Shown here: positions 16,187 to 23,507 of the stretch, piece by piece
Layout of the letters: every line of letters starts with the position of its first letter
Numbering within the stretch: the first letter of the stretch is position 1
Source of the DNA: Streptomyces eurocidicus
GTDB lineage: Bacteria > Actinomycetota > Actinomycetes > Streptomycetales > Streptomycetaceae
Direction: 5' to 3'
DNA length: 64,000 nt
NCBI RefSeq assembly: GCF_002891295.1
Contig: NZ_LGUI01000003.1
Coordinates: 248,001 to 312,000, forward strand
Notes under the pieces: generated by a model
Seen by the model: the letters and a program-made list of their open reading frames with translations, nothing else
Database searches by the model: none
What the model was told of the DNA's origin: nothing
Translations under genes and position numbers: made by a program

Positions 16187-17199
16187 CAGGCGCCCTCCTC
16201 CCGGAGGTCCAGGCCGATGTCGAGGATCGGGGCGGAGTGGGTGAGCGCGCCCACCGCGAGGTAGTCGACGCCGGCCTCGGCGTAGGCGCGGGCGTTGACG
16301 AGGGTCAGACGGCCGGAGGACTCCAGCAGCGCGCGGCCCGCGACGAGCTCCACGGCCTCGCGGGTCTGCTCGGGGGTGAAGTTGTCGAGCAGGATCAGGT
16401 CGGCGCCCTCGGCGAGGACCGGGGGGATCTGGTCGAGGCGGTCCACCTCGACCTCGACGGGGACGTCCGGGAAGCGGGCGCGGACGGCCCGGAACGCCTC
16501 GGCCACGCCGCCCGCCGCGACGACGTGGTTGTCCTTGACGAGCGCCGCGTCCGAGAGGGACATCCGGTGGTTGACGCCGCCGCCGCAGCGCACCGCGTAC
16601 TTCTCCAGGGCGCGCAGGCCGACCGTGGTCTTGCGGGTGTCGCGGACGGCGGCCTTGGTGCCCTTGAGGATGTCGCTCCACTCGCGGGTGACGGTGGCGA
16701 TGCCGGAGAGGCGGCACAGCAGGTTGAGGGCGCCGCGCTCGGCCGTGAGCAGGTCCCGGGTGAGGGTCCGCACGGACAGCAGCTTCTGGCCGGCCGTCAC
16801 CCGGTCGCCGTCCTCGACGTGCCGCTCGACCTCGAACTCGTCGGTGCAGACGACGGAGAGGATCGCCTCGGCGACGCGCAGCCCGGCGACGGTGCCGTCC
16901 TCGCGGGCGGTGAAGTCGGCGGTGGCGACGGCGTCCTCGGGGATGGTGGCGACGGTGGTGACGTCCTCGCCGCCGTCGAGGTCCTCCTCGATCGCGAGGT
17001 GGGCGAGGTCCTCGACCTGGAGGGGGTTCAGACCGGCTTCGGTGAGGAGCGCGGCGAGGGCGGGGTCGAGCCCGCACTCCATGGCGTCCTCGACGAAGGT
17101 CTCGCCGCAGCCGCAGCCGTCCCCGCAGCCGCCGGCCGTGGCGGGTTCCTCCCCGGGCAGGGCGATCCGGTGCAGGGCGAGGTCTTCGGGGGTGCTCAC
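16186..17199 (-). CDS. nadC: NadC, quinolinate phosphoribosyltransferase (internal-start reading)
   Basis: Converts quinolinate and PRPP to nicotinate mononucleotide. The internal GTG at 17199 would give 337 residues and is preceded by AAGGAGA with 5-nt spacing, so separate initiation is plausible. Motifs include RDTRKTTVGLRALEKYAV (substrate-binding Arg/Lys), NHRMSLSDAALVKDNH and EVEVDRLDQ. A streptomycete N-terminal extension carries a Cys cluster (GGCGDGCGCG) absent from typical NadC. The frame is continuous with upstream nadB, so this may be the C-terminal half of a fusion rather than a separate polypeptide. Confidence 0.75.
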   Translation of the reverse strand: MSTPEDLALHRIALPGEEPATAGGCGDGCGCGETFVEDAMECGLDPALAALLTEAGLNPLQVEDLAHLAIEEDLDGGEDVTTVATIPEDAVATADFTAREDGTVAGLRVAEAILSVVCTDEFEVERHVEDGDRVTAGQKLLSVRTLTRDLLTAERGALNLLCRLSGIATVTREWSDILKGTKAAVRDTRKTTVGLRALEKYAVRCGGGVNHRMSLSDAALVKDNHVVAAGGVAEAFRAVRARFPDVPVEVEVDRLDQIPPVLAEGADLILLDNFTPEQTREAVELVAGRALLESSGRLTLVNARAYAEAGVDYLAVGALTHSAPILDIGLDLREEGA

Positions 17200-18918
17200 G
17201 CTGGTCTCCTTGGGGGCGGAGGGGATGACGGGCGGGAATGCGGCCGAGTCCGTACGGGAGACGGCGAGCGTACGGTCCGGGCGGAGGGTCAGCCGGAGGT
17301 GGTGGCGCCAGGCGGTGTCGTCGCGGTCCGGGAAGTCCTCGCGCCAGTGGCAGCCGCGGGTCTCCTCGCGGCGCAGGGCGGCGGCGACCAGGACGCGGGA
17401 GACGAGGAGGAGGTTGGTGGCCTCCCAGCTCTCGGTGCCGGGCGCTTCCAGGGTGCTCGACCGCTCGGTGTCGATCCGGTCCAGCTCGGCGGCGGCGCGC
17501 CGGAGGCTCGCGGCGGAGCGGAGGACGCCGGCGCCCGCGGTCATGACGCGCTGGATCTCCAGGCGCGCCTTGGGCGGTACGAGGAACCCGGCGGTCTCGG
17601 CCACGGCGGAGGTGCCGGGGAGCGCGTCGGCGGTGCCCCCGGGGGGCGCGGGCAGCGGGTCGGGGGCGTGCCGCAGGGCGGCGATGTCCGCCGCGATGCG
17701 CTCGGCGAAGACCAGGCCCTCCAGGAGGGAGTTCGAGGCGAGCCGGTTCGCGCCGTGGACGCCCGTGCAGGCGACCTCGCCGCAGGCGTAGAGGCCCTCG
17801 ATGGTGGTACGGCCGCGCAGGTCCGTACGGACGCCGCCGGAGGCGTAGTGGGCGGCGGGCGCGACGGGGATCGGCTCGGTCACGGGGTCGATGCCGTGGG
17901 CGCGGCAGGCGGCGAGGATGGTGGGGAAGCGGCTCGCCCACATCTCGGCGCCGAAGTGCCGGCCGTCGAGGTACATGTGCTCGGTGCCGGTCTCCTGCAT
18001 CCTGCGCATGATGCCCTTGGCGACGATGTCGCGGGGGGCGAGCTCGGCGAGCTCGTGGGCGCCGACCATGAAGCGGTGGCCGTCGGCGTCGACGAGGTGG
18101 GCGCCCTCGCCGCGGACCGCCTCGGAGACCAGGGGCTGCTGGCCCTCGGCGTCGGGGCCCAGCCACAGGACGGTGGGGTGGAACTGGACGAACTCCAGGT
18201 CGGAGACCTCCGCCCCGGCGCGCAGGGCCAGGGCGACGCCGTCGCCGGTGGAGACCGCGGGGTTGGTGGTCGCGGAGAACACCTGGCCCATGCCCCCGGT
18301 GGCCAGGACGACGGCCCGGGCGTGGACGGCACCGACGCCGTCGACCCGGCCCTCGCCCATGACGTGCAGGGTGACACCGGCGGCGCGGCCCTCGTCGTCC
18401 TTGAGGAGGTCGAGGACGAGGGCGTGCTCGATGGTCTCGATACCGGCGGCGCGGACGGCCTCGACGAGCGCGCGGGAGATCTCGGCGCCGGTGGCGTCGC
18501 CGCCGGCGTGGGCGATCCGGCGGCGGTGGTGGCCGCCCTCGCGGGTCAGCAGGATCTCGCCGGTGCCGGCGTCGGTGTCGAAGCGGGCACCGGTGGCGAT
18601 GAGCCGGCGCACCGCGTCGGGTCCCTCGGTGACCAGGGCGCGGACGGCCTCCTCGGAGCAGAGGCCCGCACCGGCGACGAGGGTGTCGTCGAGATGCTGC
18701 CCGGGGGTGTCGCCCTCGCCGAGCGCCGCCGCTATGCCGCCCTGGGCCCAACGGGTGGAGCCGTCGTCCAGGCGGGCCTTGGTGACGACGGTGACCTTAC
18801 GGCCGGCGGCGGCGCAGCGCAGCGCGACCGTCAGCCCGGCGACGCCGGAGCCGATGACGACGACGTCGGCCCGGGTGGCCCAGCCGGGGTGCGGCGCGTG
18901 CAGGCGTATCCCGGTCAT
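16186..18918 (-). CDS. nadB: NadB L-aspartate oxidase, open in frame into NadC (possible NadB-NadC fusion)
   Basis: The nadB part (about residues 1-570) is an FAD-dependent L-aspartate oxidase making iminoaspartate. It has the dinucleotide fold GSGVAGLTVALRCAAAG, RWAQGGIAAAL, SGGVRTDL and GANRLASNSLLEG. No stop codon separates it from nadC: the frame runs PVIPSAPKETS directly into VSTPEDLALH and on to the NadC end, giving 910 residues. NadB and NadC are normally separate, with NadA acting between them. Either a bifunctional fusion is made or a stop has been lost with internal initiation retained. The ATG overlaps the panC stop (ATGA). Confidence 0.85.
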   Translation of the reverse strand: MTGIRLHAPHPGWATRADVVVIGSGVAGLTVALRCAAAGRKVTVVTKARLDDGSTRWAQGGIAAALGEGDTPGQHLDDTLVAGAGLCSEEAVRALVTEGPDAVRRLIATGARFDTDAGTGEILLTREGGHHRRRIAHAGGDATGAEISRALVEAVRAAGIETIEHALVLDLLKDDEGRAAGVTLHVMGEGRVDGVGAVHARAVVLATGGMGQVFSATTNPAVSTGDGVALALRAGAEVSDLEFVQFHPTVLWLGPDAEGQQPLVSEAVRGEGAHLVDADGHRFMVGAHELAELAPRDIVAKGIMRRMQETGTEHMYLDGRHFGAEMWASRFPTILAACRAHGIDPVTEPIPVAPAAHYASGGVRTDLRGRTTIEGLYACGEVACTGVHGANRLASNSLLEGLVFAERIAADIAALRHAPDPLPAPPGGTADALPGTSAVAETAGFLVPPKARLEIQRVMTAGAGVLRSAASLRRAAAELDRIDTERSSTLEAPGTESWEATNLLLVSRVLVAAALRREETRGCHWREDFPDRDDTAWRHHLRLTLRPDRTLAVSRTDSAAFPPVIPSAPKETSVSTPEDLALHRIALPGEEPATAGGCGDGCGCGETFVEDAMECGLDPALAALLTEAGLNPLQVEDLAHLAIEEDLDGGEDVTTVATIPEDAVATADFTAREDGTVAGLRVAEAILSVVCTDEFEVERHVEDGDRVTAGQKLLSVRTLTRDLLTAERGALNLLCRLSGIATVTREWSDILKGTKAAVRDTRKTTVGLRALEKYAVRCGGGVNHRMSLSDAALVKDNHVVAAGGVAEAFRAVRARFPDVPVEVEVDRLDQIPPVLAEGADLILLDNFTPEQTREAVELVAGRALLESSGRLTLVNARAYAEAGVDYLAVGALTHSAPILDIGLDLREEGA
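17205..17211 (-). promoter_or_regulatory. Internal Shine-Dalgarno for nadC inside the nadB frame
   Basis: AAGGAGA lies 5 nt before an in-frame GTG where NadC homology begins. Its presence argues that nadC can still be translated independently even though nadB has no stop before it. Confidence 0.7.
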
Positions 18919-19781
18919 CGCCGGCCTCCGAGGGTCAGGGGGATGTTGTCGATGAGGCGGGTGGCGCCCACCCGGGCGGCCACGGCGAGGACGGCGTCAC
19001 CGGTGTGGTCGTCGGCGACCTCGGTGAAGTCGGCGGGGTCGATGAGGGCCACGTAGTCGAGGACGAGCGGGGGCTCCAGCTCCGCGGCGGCGTCGAGGAT
19101 CGCCCGGGCGGAGCGGCGGACCGGCCCGGCGCCGAGCTCCTCGGCCGCCCCGGCCGTCAGCAGGGCGCGGGAGATCTCCAGCGCGGTGGCCCGGTCGGCC
19201 TCGGAGAGATAGCGGTTGCGGCTGGAGAGGGCGAGGTTGTCGCCCTGTCTGACGGTGGGGACGCCGACGACCTCGACCGGGAAGTTGAGGTCGCGGACCA
19301 TGCGGCGGATCAGCGCGAGCTGCTGGGCGTCCTTCTGCCCGAAGAGCGCGACGTCCGGCCGGGTGAGATGGAGGAGCTTGGCGACGACGGTGAGCACGCC
19401 GTCGAAGTGGCCGGGGCGCGAGGCGCCCTCGAACCGCTCGCCCATGGGGCCCGCGGTGATCCGGACCTGGGGCTCACCGCCGGGGTAGACCTCGTCGGCG
19501 GACGGGGCGAAGACGGCGTCGGCGCCGGACTCCCCGGCGAGCGCGACATCCGCGTCGAGGGTGCGCGGATAGCGGTCGAGGTCCTCGCCGGCGCCGAACT
19601 GGAGCGGGTTGACGAAGACCGTGACGACGACCTGGCCTTCGGGCCCGACCAGCCGGCGGGCGGAGCGGATCAGGGTGGCGTGGCCCTCGTGGAGGGCGCC
19701 CATCGTCATCACGACGGCCCGGCGGCCTTCGCGCGGGAGGGCGTGGAGCTCCTCCGCGGTGCGCGGAAGCTGGGTGATCAT
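18915..19781 (-). CDS. panC: PanC, pantoate-beta-alanine ligase
   Basis: Joins pantoate and beta-alanine with ATP to make pantothenate. The 288 residues have the nucleotide-binding HxGH signature in MTMGALHEGHATLIR, a pantoate pocket (FVNPLQFGAGEDLDRYPR), GQKDAQQLALIRRM and SSRNRYLS. The ATG overlaps the stop of the upstream Rossmann gene (ATGA), and its stop overlaps nadB (ATGA), so the operon is translationally coupled throughout. Confidence 0.97.
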   Translation of the reverse strand: MITQLPRTAEELHALPREGRRAVVMTMGALHEGHATLIRSARRLVGPEGQVVVTVFVNPLQFGAGEDLDRYPRTLDADVALAGESGADAVFAPSADEVYPGGEPQVRITAGPMGERFEGASRPGHFDGVLTVVAKLLHLTRPDVALFGQKDAQQLALIRRMVRDLNFPVEVVGVPTVRQGDNLALSSRNRYLSEADRATALEISRALLTAGAAEELGAGPVRRSARAILDAAAELEPPLVLDYVALIDPADFTEVADDHTGDAVLAVAARVGATRLIDNIPLTLGGRR

Positions 19782-20698
19782 GCGAGGTCTCCGTCCGCGA
19801 GGACGCCGAGCAGGTCCTCCGCAAGTTCGGGCTTGAGCAGGCCGTGCGCGAGGGCGCGGTCCGCGGTCGTACGGGCCATGGCCAGGTAACCGGCGACGGA
19901 CCGGGGGGCGTGGGCGCGCAGCTCCGCGATGTGCGCGGCCACGGTGCCGGCGTCGCCGCGCGACACCGGGCCGGTGAGGGCGGCGTCGCCGGAGCGCAGG
20001 ACGTTGTCCAGCGCGGCGCCCAGGAGGGGGCCGAGCATACGGTCGGGGGCCGAGACCCCGGCGGTCCGCAGCAGCTCCATGGCCTGGGCGACCAGGGTGA
20101 TCAGGTGGTTGGAGCTCATGGCGAGGGCCGCGTGGTAGAGCGGGCGGGCTTCCTCCGCCACCCACTCGGGCTCGCCGCCCATCTCGATGACCAGGGCCTC
20201 CGCGGCGAGCCGCAGCTGGTCGGGGGCGGTGACGCCGAAGGAGCAGCCGGCCAGCCGCTCGACGTCGACCGGGGTGCCGGTGAAGGTCATGGCCGGGTGC
20301 AGGGCGAGCGGCAGGGCGCCGGCCCGGCGCGCCGGGTCGAGGACGGCCGTGCCGTGGCGGCCCGAGGTGTGCACGAGGAGCTGGCCGGGGCGGACGGCAC
20401 CGGTCTCGGCGAGCCCGGCGACGAGACCGGGCAGGACGTCGTCGGGGACGGTGAGGAGGACCAGCTCGGCACGGGCGAGCACTTCGGCGGGCGGGACGAG
20501 CGGGACGTCCGGGAGCAGGGCTGCGGCCCGGCGCACGGAGGCGTCCGAGACACCGGAGGCGGCTACCGGGCGGTGCCCGGCCAGTTTGAGCGCGGCGGCG
20601 AGCGAGGGGCCGACACGGCCCGCGCCGACGACGCCGACGGTGAGCCTGGCGGGTCGGTCCTGGGGGCTCGGGTGCTCCGGGAGGGGATGTGCGTTCAC
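19778..20698 (-). CDS. Rossmann-fold/DUF2520 protein, possible ketopantoate-type reductase
   Basis: A 306-residue NAD(P)-binding protein. The N-terminal Rossmann motif GVVGAGRVGPSLAAALKLAG lies near residues 22-41. The C-terminal helical DUF2520 domain includes ARPLYHAALAMSSNHL. The architecture resembles ketopantoate reductase and other 6-phosphogluconate-dehydrogenase-like enzymes. Its coupled position before panC suggests a role in supplying pantoate, but the reaction is inferred; it could also be a divergent oxidoreductase for another substrate. It heads the cofactor operon. Confidence 0.85.
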   Translation of the reverse strand: MNAHPLPEHPSPQDRPARLTVGVVGAGRVGPSLAAALKLAGHRPVAASGVSDASVRRAAALLPDVPLVPPAEVLARAELVLLTVPDDVLPGLVAGLAETGAVRPGQLLVHTSGRHGTAVLDPARRAGALPLALHPAMTFTGTPVDVERLAGCSFGVTAPDQLRLAAEALVIEMGGEPEWVAEEARPLYHAALAMSSNHLITLVAQAMELLRTAGVSAPDRMLGPLLGAALDNVLRSGDAALTGPVSRGDAGTVAAHIAELRAHAPRSVAGYLAMARTTADRALAHGLLKPELAEDLLGVLADGDLA

Positions 20699-20865
20699 GC
20701 GGCGATGGCCTTCCGTTCCAGTCCGCGGGGGGTACCGGACGATTCCCTCGTCATGCTACGCGAGTGGAAGAAGGCCGCTTCTGAACGTCCCCAGCCCTGT
20801 GGAAAACCTGTCGGCGCGGGCCCCGGCCCGCCTGTGGACAACTCGGGGGAGGTCCGCCGGATGCG

Positions 20866-21204
20866 TCATGCTCGGCGCATGGGCGGGGTCGAGCACGTGG
20901 AGAGCGGGGCCGCGGTCCGCTGCGAAGCCTGGGGGCGCGGCGCGGGAGCGGCGGGGGCGGCGGGGGTCATGGGGGCGGCGGCCGTACGGGCGGCGGTGCG
21001 GGCGCCCGGCCGCAGGAAGGCGAGGAGGGTCCTCCGGCGGGCCCGACGCTCGGCGGCCCGCCGGTCGACGACGGCCCGGAAGTCCCACCAGGTGCGTACC
21101 TCACGGGCGAGGGCCCGCTCTCCCGTGCCCGGGGCGGGCGGGGCGGGGTCCTGGTGCTGTGCGGCGCGGTAGAGGTCGAGGAGGTGCTGCTGTGTGGCGT
21201 CCAT
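20866..21204 (-). CDS. Small uncharacterised protein
   Basis: A 112-residue protein starting MDATQQHLLDLYRAAQH, with a helical N-terminal half containing TWWDFRAVVDRRAAERRARRR. A Pro/Ala-rich low-complexity C-terminus follows. No signal peptide or membrane segment is visible. It is divergent from the DUF5937/ArsR gene, sharing a 99-bp intergenic region that holds a TTGACG-N5-CGTCAA site. I recognise no function. Codon bias supports coding. Confidence 0.6.
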   Translation of the reverse strand: MDATQQHLLDLYRAAQHQDPAPPAPGTGERALAREVRTWWDFRAVVDRRAAERRARRRTLLAFLRPGARTAARTAAAPMTPAAPAAPAPRPQASQRTAAPLSTCSTPPMRRA

Positions 21205-21246
21205 GCGGCCCACCTTGCGCCGTCGGCGCACCGACCGCCCCGTCGA

Positions 21247-21263
21247 TTGACGAGGACCGTCAA
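21247..21263. promoter_or_regulatory. Inverted repeat TTGACG-N5-CGTCAA, candidate ArsR-type operator
   Basis: Perfect 6-bp arms lie 40 nt upstream of the DUF5937/ArsR gene and 42 nt upstream of the divergent small gene. The site is placed for autoregulation of both. Inference from symmetry and position. Confidence 0.45.
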
Positions 21264-21303
21264 ATGACGTCCCGACCTGCGAAAAGGAAGCGAGGATGAG
21301 GCC

Positions 21304-22386
21304 ATGAGCGTGGACATCGACATCACCGGCCTGCCGCACGAGCGCGTCGGCTTCCACCTGTCGCCGCTGGCCGAGCTGGGAGCGATGCTGCACGCGCTGT
21401 CCGAGCCCGCTCACCACCCCGGACTGCACGGCTGGGCCACGGCCACCGCCTCCGCCCTTGAGCCGGACCTCGCCGACCGGCTGACCGAGGCCGACTTCCT
21501 GTGGCGCTCGATGCGCTCGGACATCCTGCTGCCGGCCGTCCCCCGGGCCACGCTCGCGGAGGAGCTGGACGACCTCGACCGGATGGACGACGACACCTTC
21601 GTCTCCGCCGCCTTCGAGATCACCTGCTCGGGGGACTACGACCGGCCGGCCGCCTCCCCGCTGGTCGATCCCCGGCAGCGGGCGCGGGTCCGGGAGCTGT
21701 CCGCCGCCCGGGGTCCGCGCCAGGCGGAGTTCACCGAACGGATGATGAAGGACCCCTCGGCGCTGCGGGCCTGGCTGCGTCGTCTCTTCGAGGACTGCGA
21801 GGAGGCGTTCTTCGCCGACAACTGGCAGCGCGTCCGGGTGCAGCTCGCCGCCGACGCGCGGCACAAGGCGGAGTTGCTGCGCCGTAAGGGGCTCGGCGAG
21901 GCCCTTACGGCCGTCTCCCCCGCCGTGTCGCTCAGCGAGGACGGGTCCCGCATCGTCGTCGACAAGCTGGCCAACGGCCGGACGAGGGCGCACGGCGGCT
22001 CGGTGACGTTCCTGCCGACGGCCTTCGGCTGGCCCCACCTGCTCCTCGTCTACCGCCCCGGCTGGCGGCCGGTGGTGCAGTATCCGATCACCAGCCCGGA
22101 CCTCCCCCAGGTCACCGCCCCACGGCTGGTCCAGCAGCGCATGGAGGCGCTCGCCCACCCGGTGCGGATGCGGCTGTGCCGCACCCTGGCGCGCGGCCCG
22201 CACACCACGGGCGAGCTGGCCGCCGCCTACGACCTGACGCCGCCGGAGGTGTCCCGGCACATAGCCGTGCTGAAGAAGGCGGGGCTGCTGAGCACTCGGC
22301 GGCGGGGGCGGTATGTGCTGCACCAGCTGGATCTGACGGTGGTGGCGCGGATCGGGAGCGACTTTCTGGAGACGGTGCTGCGGTAG
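21304..22386 (+). CDS. DUF5937 protein with C-terminal ArsR-type helix-turn-helix
   Basis: A 360-residue transcription regulator with a large N-terminal domain (about 1-270) of the DUF5937 type, which may be ligand-sensing. The C-terminal winged helix is of the ArsR family (about 277-355: RMEALAHPVRMRLCRTLARG, LAAAYDLTPPEVSRHIAVLKKAGLL). No ArsR metal-binding Cys motif is present. The order is the reverse of most ArsR proteins, with the DNA-binding domain at the C-terminus. It terminates at the strongest palindrome in the window. Confidence 0.85.
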   Translation: MSVDIDITGLPHERVGFHLSPLAELGAMLHALSEPAHHPGLHGWATATASALEPDLADRLTEADFLWRSMRSDILLPAVPRATLAEELDDLDRMDDDTFVSAAFEITCSGDYDRPAASPLVDPRQRARVRELSAARGPRQAEFTERMMKDPSALRAWLRRLFEDCEEAFFADNWQRVRVQLAADARHKAELLRRKGLGEALTAVSPAVSLSEDGSRIVVDKLANGRTRAHGGSVTFLPTAFGWPHLLLVYRPGWRPVVQYPITSPDLPQVTAPRLVQQRMEALAHPVRMRLCRTLARGPHTTGELAAAYDLTPPEVSRHIAVLKKAGLLSTRRRGRYVLHQLDLTVVARIGSDFLETVLR

Positions 22387-22437
22387 CCCTCGCGGGCGGC
22401 CGCGGCTACGGCCGGGCAGGGTCTTTCGGGCCGCTGC

Positions 22438-22575
22438 GCGGGGCTTTGTCCCCTACCCGCCCCTTCCCGAACCGGGGCTCCGCCCCGGACCCCGGTCCTC
22501 AATCGCCGGACGGGCTGAAATTCAGCCCGTCCGGCGATTGAGGACATTCGGGAAGGGGCGGGGCTGGGGAAAGAC
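22438..22575. repeat. Intergenic palindromic element, full copy B, including terminator
   Basis: The core is a nearly perfect 49-bp palindrome with 24-bp arms (22496-22519 and 22521-22544) around a single A. An outer inverted repeat, CGCCCCTTCCCGAA versus TTCGGGAAGGGGCG, flanks it. A 26-bp module at 22473-22498 recurs identically at 47139-47164. It lies between convergent genes and will terminate both. Related copies elsewhere are not all between convergent genes. Confidence 0.8.
22496..22544. terminator. 24-bp arm palindrome between convergent genes
   Basis: The perfect complementarity and convergent context make this a bidirectional terminator. As DNA it could also extrude as a cruciform. 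It is the core of the interspersed element. Confidence 0.75.
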
Positions 22576-22644
22576 CGCCGGAGGCACCCGCCGCACCCGG
22601 CCCACCCACCCCACGCCCCCTCACCGCGCCGCTCACCGCCCCCC

Positions 22645-23322
22645 TTACTGCCCCGCGCCGCCCCCCGCCCGGACCAAGCCGCTCTCATACGCGAGGACAA
22701 CCACCTGCACCCGGTCCCGCAGCCCCAGCTTGGTGAGGATCCGTCCCACATGGGTCTTGACCGTGGCCTCCGACAGCACCAGCCGGGCCGCGATCTCGCC
22801 GTTGGACAACCCTTGCGCCACGAGCAGCATGACCTCGCGCTCCCGCCCGGTGAGCCGGGCCAGCTCGGCGCTCGCCGGTTCCTTCGTGGTGCTGGGGAGC
22901 ATGGGAGTGAAACGATCCAGCAGGCGGCGCGTCGTACTGGGCGCCACGACCGCGTCACCGCTGTGCACGGCCCGGATCGCGCCCAGCAGCTCGGCCGGGG
23001 GCACGTCCTTGAGCATGAAGCCGCTGGCCCCGACCTTCAGCGCGGAGAAGGCGTACTCGTCGAGGTCGAAGGTGGTCAGGATCAGCACCTTCGGGGCGTT
23101 CTCCTGGAGGCAGATGCGGCGGGTCGCCTCCACCCCGTCCAGCCGCGGCATGCGCACGTCCATCAGGACGACGTCCACCTCCGTGCCGGCCAGCACCTCC
23201 AGGGCCTCCGCGCCGTCCCCGGCCTCGGCGACGACCTCCATGTCCGGCTGGGCGGCCAGCACCATGCGGAACCCGGTGCGCAGGAGCACCTGGTCGTCGA
23301 CGAGCATCACGCGGATCGACAT
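22645..23322 (-). CDS. NarL/LuxR-type response regulator
   Basis: A 225-residue two-component regulator. The receiver domain shows MLVDDQVLLRTGF, phospho-acceptor Asp near residue 54 (VVLMDVRMP) and a conserved Lys in GFMLKDVPP. The C-terminal LuxR helix-turn-helix (about 155-215) has LTGREREVMLLVAQGLSNGEIA and TVKTHVGRILTKL. It pairs with the sensor kinase encoded just upstream on the same strand. The target genes are not known from this sequence. Confidence 0.94.
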   Translation of the reverse strand: MSIRVMLVDDQVLLRTGFRMVLAAQPDMEVVAEAGDGAEALEVLAGTEVDVVLMDVRMPRLDGVEATRRICLQENAPKVLILTTFDLDEYAFSALKVGASGFMLKDVPPAELLGAIRAVHSGDAVVAPSTTRRLLDRFTPMLPSTTKEPASAELARLTGREREVMLLVAQGLSNGEIAARLVLSEATVKTHVGRILTKLGLRDRVQVVVLAYESGLVRAGGGAGQ

Positions 23323-23433
23323 GCGGTCGTCCCTTTCCTAGCGGTTCGGATCGTGGCTGTTCGGATCGTAGGCGGTCGGCGGGGTGCTGGAGCGGAACGG
23401 TCCGGTCAGTGGCCCGGAAGCGGCCGGTCGGTG

Positions 23434-23473
23434 GTCCGGCGACGGACCGGTCAGCAGTCCGGCGACGGACCGG
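23434..23473. repeat. Duplicated 17-bp GTCCGGCGACGGACCGG in a short spacer
   Basis: Identical copies at 23434-23450 and 23457-23473, each itself hyphenated-palindromic (TCCG-gcga-CGGA). They lie between the kinase and regulator genes and could form alternative hairpins affecting regulator expression. Confidence 0.5.
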
Positions 23474-23507
23474 CAGCCGTCGGAGATCCGGTAGGCGGGT
23501 CTGCCGG

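Noticed and set aside
16237..19056. A ~940-codon plus-strand open frame opposite nadB/nadC
   Set aside because: Shadow of the nadB-nadC frame; Gly/Ala/Val/Asp-rich without domains.
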